Shown: positions 1-5,676 of the stretch, in pieces
Position numbering within the stretch: position 1 is the first letter of the stretch
Layout of the letters: each line of letters opens with the position of its first letter
Source of the DNA: Oscillospiraceae bacterium
Lineage (GTDB): Bacteria > Bacillota > Clostridia > Oscillospirales > Acutalibacteraceae
DNA: 6,083 nt
Direction of reading: 5' to 3'
NCBI GenBank assembly: GCA_021640185.1
Contig: JAJXDX010000022.1
Span: 1-6,083 of the forward strand
The notes under the pieces: generated by a model
The model's database searches: none
What the model saw: only the letters and a program-made list of their open reading frames with translations
What the model was told of the DNA's origin: nothing
Made by a program: the position numbers and the translations under genes

Positions 1-54
1 GGTCTGGCTGCGGCGGGCCGGAGCAGGCGGCGGCCGCCCCGCCGCAGCCAGACC
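1..54. repeat. Perfect 17-bp inverted repeat at the window edge
   Basis: GGTCTGGCTGCGGCGGG at 1-17 is exactly complementary to 38-54, with a 20-base spacer that can itself add three G-C pairs (19-21 with 34-36). It lies within the reading frame of the first gene and begins at the very first base, so it may continue to the left. It could be a real hairpin in GC-rich coding DNA or a fold-back artefact at a contig end. In frame the left arm reads SGCGG, unlike the Pro/Gln-rich residues encoded by the right arm. Confidence 0.8.
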
Positions 55-701
55 CACGGCAGAAGCCGCAGCCGGACACCGGCTGGCTCGACCGGGACTA
101 TCCGGCCCCGGACATCCCGCGCGACCGGGCGGCGCTTGCCGCGGGCGCGCCCGCGGCAGCCGGCGCACCGCCCGCCTCTCCGGCAGATGCGCCGCATTTC
201 CCCTATACGGACGAGGACCTGCACGGCGAGGTGCCCATCCCGCAGCCCGCACCGGGGCAGGCGGCCGCGCAGGACGCGCCGCCCGAGGGCGCGCCCGCCG
301 CGCCGTTTCTCGGCTATCTGCGGGTGTTCGTGTTCACCGGGCAGACGGCGGAGCCGCTGCCCGGCGCACACGTCAAGGTCTGGCGGGAGGGCACGGGCGA
401 AAACGACGGCGAGCAGGCGCTGTTCGCCCACACGCAGACCGACAAGGACGGCCTGACCCCGGTCATCCCGCTGCCGACGGTCGATCCCGCCGCGACGATG
501 GCGCCGTCCGCCGATAAAGCGCCCTTCACCCTCTATAGCGTGCGCGTGGACACGACGGGCTTTTCCCCGGCGATCTATACCGACCTGCCGATCTACGGCG
601 GCGTGAGCGTCACGCAGCCCGCCGGGATGTACCCGCTCATCCCCGGCACGGACCCGGATCTGCCGGTCACGTTCCGCTCCGGCGGGCCGGCGGATCTGTG
701 A
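1..701 (+). CDS. SleC-like N-terminal (pro-domain) protein, 5' end missing
   Basis: The frame is open from base 3 to the TGA at 699-701, giving 232 visible residues, so the gene almost certainly starts left of the window. Residues 1 to about 100 are Pro/Ala/Gln-rich and look like a disordered linker. Residues about 102-225 form a beta-rich domain beginning LGYLRVFVFTGQ, with PLPGAHVKVW, a TDKDGLTPVIPLP segment and SVRVDTTGFSPAIY. This pattern is typical of carboxypeptidase-regulatory/transthyretin-like folds and, from memory, of the N-terminal pro-region of clostridial SleC cortex-lytic enzymes. The next gene supplies the matching lytic domain 13 bases downstream, so I infer that this product is a separately encoded SleC pro-domain that may chaperone, anchor or inhibit the enzyme. 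A GTG at 231 could be a start, but it has no convincing ribosome binding site and would discard open frame. No catalytic residues are recognised. The family assignment is moderate and the role is inferred. Confidence 0.72.
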   Translation, partial: SGCGGPEQAAAAPPQPDPRQKPQPDTGWLDRDYPAPDIPRDRAALAAGAPAAAGAPPASPADAPHFPYTDEDLHGEVPIPQPAPGQAAAQDAPPEGAPAAPFLGYLRVFVFTGQTAEPLPGAHVKVWREGTGENDGEQALFAHTQTDKDGLTPVIPLPTVDPAATMAPSADKAPFTLYSVRVDTTGFSPAIYTDLPIYGGVSVTQPAGMYPLIPGTDPDLPVTFRSGGPADL

Positions 702-702
702 A

Positions 703-708
703 AGGAGG
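703..708 (+). promoter_or_regulatory. Ribosome binding site of the lytic enzyme gene
   Basis: AGGAGG lies six bases before the ATG at 715, directly behind the TGA (699-701) of the previous gene. This canonical site shows that the second gene has its own designed start and is not the remnant of a frameshifted single gene. Confidence 0.9.
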
Positions 709-714
709 CGCACC

Positions 715-2118
715 ATGACCGGACTGCCCTATATCCCGAACGAGATCGTCGTGCACCTCGGCGCGCCGGGCGCGGCGGCGGAGAACGTGTACGTCCCCTT
801 CCCGGACTACATCAAAAACGTCGCCTCCAGCGAGATCTATCCCACCTGGCCGGAAAGTGCGCTGCGCGCGAACATCTATGCCCAGATCTCGTTCGCCCTC
901 AATCGGTACTATACCGAATGGTACCGCAGTCAGGGGTACGACTTCGACATCACGAACTCCACGCGCTTTGACCAGTCCTACGTCCCCGGCCGCGACATCT
1001 ACGACAGCGTCGGCCGCATCGTCGACGAGATCTTCGATTCCTACCTCGTCAAGGGCAACGGGATCGAGCCGTATTTCGCCCAATACTGCAACGGCACCAC
1101 CACCACCTGCCCCGGCCTGTCGCAGTGGGGCACGGTCGCGCTGGCCGAGCAGGGCCTCGGCGCATACGACATCCTCACGCGCTATTTCGGGGACGATATC
1201 CGCATCGTCACCAATGCGCCGATCCGCAACGGCCTGCCGTCGTATTCCGGCCGCCCGCTGCGGCTGGGCGACACATCGATCGGCGTGCAGCTCAAGCAGA
1301 TCCAGCTCAACCGCATCTCGACGAACTATCCCGGCATCCCCAAGATCGGCGTGACGGACGGTATCTTCGGCGTGGACACCGAGGAGGCGGTGCGCGCCTT
1401 CCAGCGGATCTTCGGCCTGACGCAGGACGGCATCATCGGTCCGGCGACGTGGAACCGCATCTCGTACATCTATAACGCCGTCAAGCGCCTAAGCGAACTG
1501 GATAGCGAGGGCATCTCACAGGACGAGGTCGCCGACCGCTTCACCAACGAGATCACGCCCGGCAGCAACGGGATCGAGGTGCTGTCCATCCAGTATTTCC
1601 TCAACGTCGTCGCGGCATTTTACGACACGGTCCCCCGCATCGCCCTCACCGGCTATTACGGCGAGGCGACGGAGAACGCCGTGCGCGCCTATCAGCAAAC
1701 GTTCGGCCTGCCGGTCACCGGCATCGTCGACCGCGCCACCGGCCTGTCGATCTACGATACGTATCTCAGCATCCTCGACACGACACAGTTCATCGACGGC
1801 GGCGTACGGCTGTTCCCCGGCCGTGCGCTGCGCCAAGGCTCGACGGGAGAGGACGTCCGGCTGATCCAGGAATACCTCGCCTATCTCTCGCAGACCTTCC
1901 CGCAGATCCCCGCGCCGTCGGTCACCGGTGTCTACGGGCAGGAAACGGAGGCGGCCGTATCGGCCTTCCAGCGTCTGTTCGGCCTGCCGGATACCGGTAC
2001 CGTCGGCGCGGTGACATGGGACGCCATCGCGTCCACTTATTCGGATCTGCGCACCGGCAACACCAAGCGGCTGGGGCAGTACCCCGGCTTCCCGCTGTCT
2101 AAGGAGGTAGACGCATGA
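715..2118 (+). CDS. sleC: SleC-type spore cortex-lytic enzyme (SpoIID-like domain, three peptidoglycan-binding repeats)
   Basis: This 467-residue protein is expected to cleave spore cortex peptidoglycan during germination as a lytic transglycosylase. Residues about 25-165 resemble the SpoIID/SleC lytic domain. WPESALRANIYAQISFALNR (45-64) matches the SpoIID region carrying the catalytic Glu, here E47. FDITNST (77-83) and the PGLSQWGTVALAEQG stretch (133-147) followed by DILTRYFGDD match the SpoIID C-terminal signature. C125 and C132 lie just before it. Three peptidoglycan-binding-1 repeats follow at about 183-255, 281-353 and 371-442, each with a hydrophobic/G-(Y/F)-G-x-x-T-x-x-A-V-x-x-(F/Y)-Q pattern. 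There is no signal peptide, which fits synthesis in the mother cell and trapping in the spore. The usual SleC pro-domain is absent here and is encoded by the preceding gene. The stop overlaps the next start (ATGA). More binding repeats are present than in the Clostridium SleC enzymes I remember, which have one. The gene name refers to the catalytic part. Confidence 0.85.
   Translation: MTGLPYIPNEIVVHLGAPGAAAENVYVPFPDYIKNVASSEIYPTWPESALRANIYAQISFALNRYYTEWYRSQGYDFDITNSTRFDQSYVPGRDIYDSVGRIVDEIFDSYLVKGNGIEPYFAQYCNGTTTTCPGLSQWGTVALAEQGLGAYDILTRYFGDDIRIVTNAPIRNGLPSYSGRPLRLGDTSIGVQLKQIQLNRISTNYPGIPKIGVTDGIFGVDTEEAVRAFQRIFGLTQDGIIGPATWNRISYIYNAVKRLSELDSEGISQDEVADRFTNEITPGSNGIEVLSIQYFLNVVAAFYDTVPRIALTGYYGEATENAVRAYQQTFGLPVTGIVDRATGLSIYDTYLSILDTTQFIDGGVRLFPGRALRQGSTGEDVRLIQEYLAYLSQTFPQIPAPSVTGVYGQETEAAVSAFQRLFGLPDTGTVGAVTWDAIASTYSDLRTGNTKRLGQYPGFPLSKEVDA
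2101..2107 (+). promoter_or_regulatory. Ribosome binding site inside the end of the lytic enzyme gene
   Basis: AAGGAGG lies seven bases before the ATG at 2115 and within the last codons of the upstream gene. Together with the ATGA overlap at 2115-2118 it indicates translational coupling of the two genes and favours this ATG over the in-frame ATG at 2124. Confidence 0.85.
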
Positions 2119-2657
2119 ACGACATGGAGCAAAACGACATCACGCAGGATCGCGCCGTGTACGTGCGGGAGCTGCAGCGTTATCTGCGCAGCATCCAGCG
2201 GGCCGTGCAGGGCTATGCGGACGTGACCGTCAACGGTATCTTCGACGGTACCACGCAGCAAGCCGTGCGCCGCTTCCAGACCTCGGTCGGCCTGCCGGCC
2301 ACCGGCACGGTCGATCGCAGCACGTGGGACGCCATCGCCGCAGCCGGACAAACGGCGCAGGAGGTGGACGAAGCACCCGCGCCGATCGTCGTATACCGGC
2401 GCGGCAGCCCGCCGCTCTCCGTCGGTGCCGGCGGCGACGCGACGGAAATGCTCAACATCATGCTGCGCACATTGGCCGGGCGCTTCGCCGATCTGCCCGC
2501 GCCCGGCGCGGCAGGCCGAACCTACACCGCGCAGACGGCCGCCGCCGTCGCCGCGCTGCAAAAGCGCGCCGGACTGGTGGATAACGGCATCACCGATAAG
2601 CAGACATGGAACGCCGTCGTGGCACTGTACGATCAGCCGCCGCAAAGCGACGGCTGA
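2115..2657 (+). CDS. Small protein with two peptidoglycan-binding domains
   Basis: This 180-residue protein has no signal peptide, membrane segment or recognisable catalytic domain. Residues about 12-76 form a clear peptidoglycan-binding-1 repeat, with YVRELQRYLRSI, VNGIFDGTTQQAVRRFQ and GLPATGTVDRSTWDAI. After a Pro/Ala-containing linker (about 78-98), residues about 100-172 form a second, more diverged copy ending in LQKRAGLVDNGITDKQTWNAV. That copy has TYTAQT where the usual glycine-aromatic-glycine turn would be. The start overlaps the stop of the cortex-lytic enzyme gene by four bases, so the two products are probably made in step. I infer an accessory role in binding or targeting the enzyme to cortex peptidoglycan, or a structural spore protein. 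An alternative is that the pair arose by splitting of a longer enzyme with a five-repeat tail. Domain assignment is confident; the function is not known. Confidence 0.82.
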   Translation: MNDMEQNDITQDRAVYVRELQRYLRSIQRAVQGYADVTVNGIFDGTTQQAVRRFQTSVGLPATGTVDRSTWDAIAAAGQTAQEVDEAPAPIVVYRRGSPPLSVGAGGDATEMLNIMLRTLAGRFADLPAPGAAGRTYTAQTAAAVAALQKRAGLVDNGITDKQTWNAVVALYDQPPQSDG

Positions 2658-2676
2658 TCCCCGGATCATACCGACG

Positions 2677-2684
2677 TAAGGAGG
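2677..2684 (+). promoter_or_regulatory. Ribosome binding site that fixes the flippase start
   Basis: TAAGGAGG ends five bases before the ATG at 2690. The frame stays open upstream to an ATG at 2606, but that start would overlap the previous gene by 52 bases and lacks a comparable site, so 2690 is preferred. Confidence 0.88.
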
Positions 2685-2689
2685 ACGGC

Positions 2690-4246
2690 ATGAACAAGCG
2701 CACCTTCGTCAAAAACACGGCCCTCATGACCGTCACCTCTCTGCTGCTGCGCACATTGGGCATCGTGTTTCGCCTGATCCTGTCCGGCCGGCTCGGCGCG
2801 CAGGGCATGGGGCTTTACCAGCTGGTGTTCTCGGTGTATGTGCTGGGCACGGCGTTCGCCTCCGCCGGGATCACCACCGCCGTCACCCGCACGGTCGGCG
2901 AGCGTCTGGCCAAGGGCGATGCCGCCGGCGCGCGCCGCGCGGTGCGCCTGTCGGCGTGGCTCAGCCTGTCGGTCGGGCTATCCTCGGCCGCGGTGCTGTT
3001 TTTTGCCCGTTCGGGCATCGCCGCCCTGATCGGCGACGCACGCGCGTGCCCCGCCTTGGCGGTGTGCGGCGCGGCGCTGCCGTTCGTCGGCGTTTCCGCG
3101 TGCCTCAAGGGGCATTTTCTCGCGCGCCGCCGCGCCGGCCCGCCGTGCGTCGCCCAGTTGGCGGAGCAGATCGCCCGCATCGGCGCGGTGCTGTCGCTGC
3201 TCACCTTGGCGGGCGATCCGCCGCTCGGCGAGGCGTGCCGCATCGTCATGCTCGGCGACGTGCTGTCCGAGGGCGTGTCCTGCGCTCTGCTGCTGATCTT
3301 TTATCTTTCGGATACGCGCCGCCTGCGCCGCGCCGCCGCGCCCGTTCCCCCGCTGCGCCGCCGCACCGTACTGCGGCAGCTGCTGGGGATCGCCGTCCCG
3401 CTGACGGCGGGGCGCTATCTCACCACCGTGCTGCGCACGGTGGAGAACATCCTCGTCCCGGCCAGACTGACGCTGTTCACCCGCTCCGATGCACTGTCGC
3501 TCGCCCAGTTCGGCGCGGTCAAGGGCATGGCACTGCCGCTGCTGTTTTTCCCGGCGGCGCTGCTCGTCACGGTGACGAACCTGCTGGTGCCGGAGCTGTC
3601 CGACGCGCACGCGCTCGGGCAGCGACGGCAGGTCGCCCGCGCCGGCGAACGGGCGGTGGACATCACCGTCGCGGCCGGGATCCCGATCGGCTGCGTGTTC
3701 ACGGTGTACGGCGATGTGCTGGGGCAGCTGCTGTATCATGATGCCACCGTCGGCCTGCTGCTCACGCTGCTCGGCCCGCTGGCCCCGGTCATGTATCTCG
3801 ATACCGTCGCCACCGGGCTGCTGCGCGGTCTGGGCGAGCAGGTGCATTCCCTGTGGTACGCCGTGGCGGATCTGGTCGTGCGGCTGGTGCTGATCTGGCT
3901 GCTGCTGCCGCGCTGGGGACTGTCCGGCTTTCTGTTCGTCATGCTCGTCAGCAATCTGCTCACCGCCGCGCTCAGCACGCACCGCCTGCTCACGGTCAGC
4001 GGCGCGCATCTTCGCTGGCGGCAGAAGGTCTTTCGCCCGCTGTTCGCCGCGCTGCTGTGCGGCGGCGCCGTTGCCGCCCTGCGCCGGCTGCTCCCCGCCC
4101 CCGTCGGCACCGCCGCGCAGATCCTGCGGCTGTGCCTCGGCTCGTGCGTCATCCTCTCGGTCTGTGCACTCGTTTATTTCGTTATTGACAGATCCCCTCC
4201 CGCCGTGTATACTTTCCTTAAAAGGAAGCAAAAAGGGAGAGGATAG
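2690..4246 (+). CDS. spoVB: SpoVB-family polysaccharide / lipid-linked precursor flippase
   Basis: From the chosen start the protein has 518 residues, the usual size for the SpoVB branch of the MOP (MATE/MurJ-like) superfamily. It is hydrophobic throughout, with roughly 12-14 membrane segments. The N-terminus is characteristic: FVKNTALMTVTSLLLRTLG followed by VFRLILSGRLGAQGMGLYQL and an AGITTAVTRTVGE stretch, with arginines in the first membrane segment (R21, R28) as in this family. Family members move undecaprenyl-linked sugar precursors across the cytoplasmic membrane, and SpoVB itself is needed for spore cortex formation. The gene lies 32 bases after the peptidoglycan-binding protein gene with no visible terminator between them, so it is probably in the same operon as the cortex-lytic enzyme. 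This context favours a sporulation role. Paralogues with other substrates are common in Clostridia, so the exact substrate is inferred. A promoter for the next gene is embedded in its final codons. Confidence 0.88.
   Translation: MNKRTFVKNTALMTVTSLLLRTLGIVFRLILSGRLGAQGMGLYQLVFSVYVLGTAFASAGITTAVTRTVGERLAKGDAAGARRAVRLSAWLSLSVGLSSAAVLFFARSGIAALIGDARACPALAVCGAALPFVGVSACLKGHFLARRRAGPPCVAQLAEQIARIGAVLSLLTLAGDPPLGEACRIVMLGDVLSEGVSCALLLIFYLSDTRRLRRAAAPVPPLRRRTVLRQLLGIAVPLTAGRYLTTVLRTVENILVPARLTLFTRSDALSLAQFGAVKGMALPLLFFPAALLVTVTNLLVPELSDAHALGQRRQVARAGERAVDITVAAGIPIGCVFTVYGDVLGQLLYHDATVGLLLTLLGPLAPVMYLDTVATGLLRGLGEQVHSLWYAVADLVVRLVLIWLLLPRWGLSGFLFVMLVSNLLTAALSTHRLLTVSGAHLRWRQKVFRPLFAALLCGGAVAALRRLLPAPVGTAAQILRLCLGSCVILSVCALVYFVIDRSPPAVYTFLKRKQKGRG
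4185..4213 (+). promoter_or_regulatory. Sigma-A-type promoter inside the 3' end of the flippase gene
   Basis: TTGACA at 4185-4190 and TATACT at 4208-4213 are separated by 17 bases, the ideal spacing. The -35 box is perfect and the -10 box differs at one position. A start of transcription near 4220 would leave a leader of about 30 bases before the ATG at 4250. The DNA around it is less GC-rich than the rest of the flippase gene. This suggests that the next gene can be transcribed independently of the sporulation operon. Confidence 0.75.
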
Positions 4247-4249
4247 ATC

Positions 4250-5146
4250 ATGCGGGAATTGACCGTCGAACGGCAAAAGAGCTTCGTCGGCTGCGCCGTC
4301 GCGCTGAAGGTCTATATCGAGGATCCGACTTCATTCGATCTGATGATCGGCGGCGTACCGTGCCGCCGACTCGGCGTGCTGAAAAACGGGCAGCGCGCCG
4401 CCTTCACGGTCGGCGAACAGGCCGCCCGCGTTTTCGTCATCGCGGATAGCGTGAGCCGCGATTACTGCAGCGAGTTCTATCCGCTCCCGGCGGGCGACAC
4501 ACCGGTATTCCTCACCGGCAAAACCAAGTTCAGCCCCTCTACGGGCAACGCGTTCCGCTTCGACGGCAACGATAGTCCGGAAGTGCTCGCCCACCGCCGG
4601 GCAGCAGGCAAAAAGGGCGCGGCGGTGACGTGGATCACGATCGCGGCCTGTATCCTCGCCGCCTTCGGGGCCAGCCGGATCACCCGGCTGCTCACCGCGC
4701 CAAAGGCGCAGCAGTTCCAAAACGCGTATTTCTCCATCACCCTGACGGACGACTTTACCGAAACGCAGGCCGAGCCGTTCGCGGCAGCCTACGGCTCGCG
4801 CGATGCCGCCGTTTTGGCCATGCGCAACACGTTCGCCGAGGCGGACATCGCCGATCTGACGCCGGAGGGATACGCCCGCCTTTCGATCGACCTCAATAAG
4901 CTTTCGTCGTCGCCGCAGCAGGAGAACGACCTGACCTATTATGTTTATCAAAGTCAGCCGAACGACGACGGCATCACCTATCGCTACTATGCCTATGTTT
5001 TCAAAACGACGGATGCCTTCTGGGTCATCCAGTTCGCCACGGATGCCGACCGTGCCGACCGCTATGCCGCGGATTTTTCGGCTTGGGCCTCCACGGTCGC
5101 CTTCGCCGACGGCTCCGCCGCCCTGCCGTCCGGCAGCACCCTTTGA
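4250..5146 (+). CDS. Uncharacterised single-pass membrane protein with two soluble domains
   Basis: I do not recognise a named family; the overall type resembles conserved hypothetical proteins of Clostridia. The 298 residues divide into three parts. Residues 1 to about 107 form a cytoplasmic-looking, beta-rich domain starting MRELTVERQKSFVGC, with VYIED (21-25), a VFVIAD strand (61-66), GNAFRFDG (99-106) and cysteines at 15, 38 and 73. A basic AGKKG precedes one membrane segment at about 124-142. Residues about 152-290 are an outside domain opening with NAYFSITLTDDF, continuing with a YYVYQSQPN and ITYRYYAYVF strand pair, and ending in FWVIQFATDADR and WASTVAF. This pattern recalls PsbP-like alpha/beta domains, but that is a guess. 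The ATG is preceded by a GGGAGAGG-type site (4235-4242), four bases after the flippase stop. It has its own promoter and ends at a strong terminator. The topology, N-terminus inside, follows from the positive residues before the membrane segment. Confidence 0.8.
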   Translation: MRELTVERQKSFVGCAVALKVYIEDPTSFDLMIGGVPCRRLGVLKNGQRAAFTVGEQAARVFVIADSVSRDYCSEFYPLPAGDTPVFLTGKTKFSPSTGNAFRFDGNDSPEVLAHRRAAGKKGAAVTWITIAACILAAFGASRITRLLTAPKAQQFQNAYFSITLTDDFTETQAEPFAAAYGSRDAAVLAMRNTFAEADIADLTPEGYARLSIDLNKLSSSPQQENDLTYYVYQSQPNDDGITYRYYAYVFKTTDAFWVIQFATDADRADRYAADFSAWASTVAFADGSAALPSGSTL

Positions 5147-5173
5147 CCAGCAAAGCCCACCGCGAACTTACAC

Positions 5174-5229
5174 AAAAACGAACTCCCGACAGGCCGCAAG
5201 GCTCGCCGGGGGTTCGTTTTTCATTTTTT
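5174..5229. terminator. Bidirectional rho-independent terminator
   Basis: A symmetric hairpin spans 5174-5221. Fifteen outer pairs (5174-5188 with 5207-5221, one of them a T-G wobble) are followed by an interrupted inner part and a short GC stem closed by a GCAA tetraloop at 5196-5199. On the plus strand it is followed by T-rich sequence to 5229. On the minus strand the AAAAA at 5174-5178 supplies the U-tract. It sits between two convergent genes and touches the stop codon of the minus-strand regulator (5221-5223), so it can serve both. Confidence 0.9.
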
Positions 5230-5523
5230 CCCTTGTTCGTTCGCCGCAAGGAACTCGCCCACCAGCATATTCAGCACATGGATCTGGCTGTCGGTCAACC
5301 CGTCCGCGCGGATCGTTTTGTCCGTATCCAGCCCCAGCAGATAGTCCGTCGACACATGGAATTCCAGTGCATATTTGATCAGCATATCCAAGCTGACCGG
5401 ACGGGCATCCGTTTCATAGGCCGAGATGATGGATTTCTTCACCCAAAGCCGCCCCGCAAGCTGTTCCTGCGTCAGGCCCTTGGATAGCCGCAGTTCCTTC
5501 GCGATCTCCGAAAAATCCCGCAT
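5221..5523 (-). CDS. XRE-family helix-turn-helix transcriptional regulator
   Basis: This 100-residue protein is a small DNA-binding regulator. Residues about 6-63 form a complete XRE/HTH_3 domain. FSEIAKELRLSKGLTQEQLA leads into helix 2 (18-25), KKSIISAYETD (29-39) carries the recognition helix, and SLDMLIKYALEFHVSTDYLL (44-63) ends with the family's typical D-Y-L-L-G motif. The remaining tail (GLTDSQIHVLNMLVGEFL, 75-92) is a predicted amphipathic helix, probably for dimerisation. There is no sensor or protease domain. An AAAGGA site (plus-strand 5533-5538) lies nine bases before the ATG. The gene is divergent from the lipoprotein gene, and the intergenic region holds three copies of a TTTGTGGAA motif, one of them in its own leader. 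I infer autoregulation and control of the lipoprotein gene. The target assignment is inference; the domain call is secure. Confidence 0.92.
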   Translation of the reverse strand: MRDFSEIAKELRLSKGLTQEQLAGRLWVKKSIISAYETDARPVSLDMLIKYALEFHVSTDYLLGLDTDKTIRADGLTDSQIHVLNMLVGEFLAANEQGKK

Positions 5524-5535
5524 TTTGTGTCATCC

Positions 5536-5609
5536 TTTCCACAAAGATAAGACTATCATAAAAGTAGAATATCCGTTTTTGTGGAATAAAGTATTGACTT
5601 TTGTGGAAT
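5536..5609. repeat. Three copies of a TTTGTGGAA motif, candidate operators
   Basis: TTTTGTGGAAT occurs as a perfect 11-base direct repeat at 5577-5587 and 5599-5609, start to start 22 bases, about two helix turns. A nine-base TTTGTGGAA copy lies inverted at 5537-5545, in the leader of the regulator gene. The right copy overlaps the last base of the -35 box and fills much of the spacer of the lipoprotein promoter. The arrangement suits binding of the adjacent XRE regulator, but the protein-DNA link is inferred from position only. Confidence 0.6.
5555..5583 (-). promoter_or_regulatory. Possible promoter of the XRE regulator
   Basis: On the minus strand TATGAT (plus 5555-5560) is a good -10 box about 32 bases before the start codon. 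No good -35 box is present: 17 bases upstream reads CACAAA. The transcript would start near 5548, so the inverted motif copy at 5537-5545 would sit just downstream of the start point. A weak -35 is compatible with a regulated promoter, but the call is tentative. Confidence 0.4.
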
Positions 5610-5622
5610 TCTGGGATATGAT
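5594..5622 (+). promoter_or_regulatory. Sigma-A-type promoter of the lipoprotein gene
   Basis: TTGACT (5594-5599) and TATGAT (5617-5622) are separated by 17 bases, each with one mismatch to consensus. Transcription should start near 5629, giving a leader of roughly 48 bases. One copy of the TTTTGTGGAAT motif (5599-5609) lies in the spacer and the other just upstream of the -35 box, so a protein bound there would block polymerase. Confidence 0.75.
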
Positions 5623-5633
5623 AAATGGCAGAG

Positions 5634-5657
5634 GGGCGGCTGTCAACGATAGCCCCC
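5634..5657 (+). other. Small hairpin in the lipoprotein leader
   Basis: GGG (5634-5636) pairs with CCC (5655-5657) and GGCT (5638-5641) with AGCC (5651-5654), leaving C5637 bulged and a nine-base loop. The stem would stand close to the mRNA 5' end and ends seven bases before the AGGAG site (5665-5669). It may stabilise the mRNA; it does not cover the ribosome binding site. Confidence 0.4.
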
Positions 5658-5676
5658 AAAAGAGAGGAGCATCTAC

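Noticed and set aside
231..701. GTG at 231 as the start of the first gene
   Set aside because: No good ribosome site precedes it and the frame is open to the window edge with consistent Pro/Ala-rich composition, so the gene is treated as lacking its 5' end.
699..717. Simple frameshift or nonsense mutation separating SleC into two pieces
   Set aside because: A canonical AGGAGG at ideal distance from a new ATG in another frame argues for two real genes, although read-level confirmation would be needed.
667..1083. 138-codon minus-strand frame over the start of the lytic enzyme gene
   Set aside because: It is the mirror of the conserved SleC lytic domain and has no convincing ribosome site.
2037..2669. 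210-codon minus-strand frame over the peptidoglycan-binding gene
   Set aside because: The opposite strand encodes clear peptidoglycan-binding repeats with a coupled start; this frame shows no family features.
2606..2689. Upstream start giving a 546-residue flippase
   Set aside because: It would overlap the previous gene by 52 bases and add a basic, non-conserved tail. TAAGGAGG before 2690 and the family-like N-terminus favour the shorter form.
2956..3741. 261-codon plus-strand frame inside the flippase gene
   Set aside because: Arg/Ala/Gly-rich shadow frame without ribosome site or recognisable motif.
2978..4276. 432-codon open frame on the minus strand opposite the flippase gene
   Set aside because: It is Gln/Arg/Ala/Gly-rich without domain pattern, as expected for the complement of GC-rich hydrophobic codons, and it lies opposite a well-recognised gene.
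5535..5609. Cluster of DnaA boxes (replication origin)
   Set aside because: The three TCCACA cores differ from TTATCCACA at two or three positions each, there is no dnaA/dnaN context or AT-rich unwinding element, and placement around promoters fits operators better.
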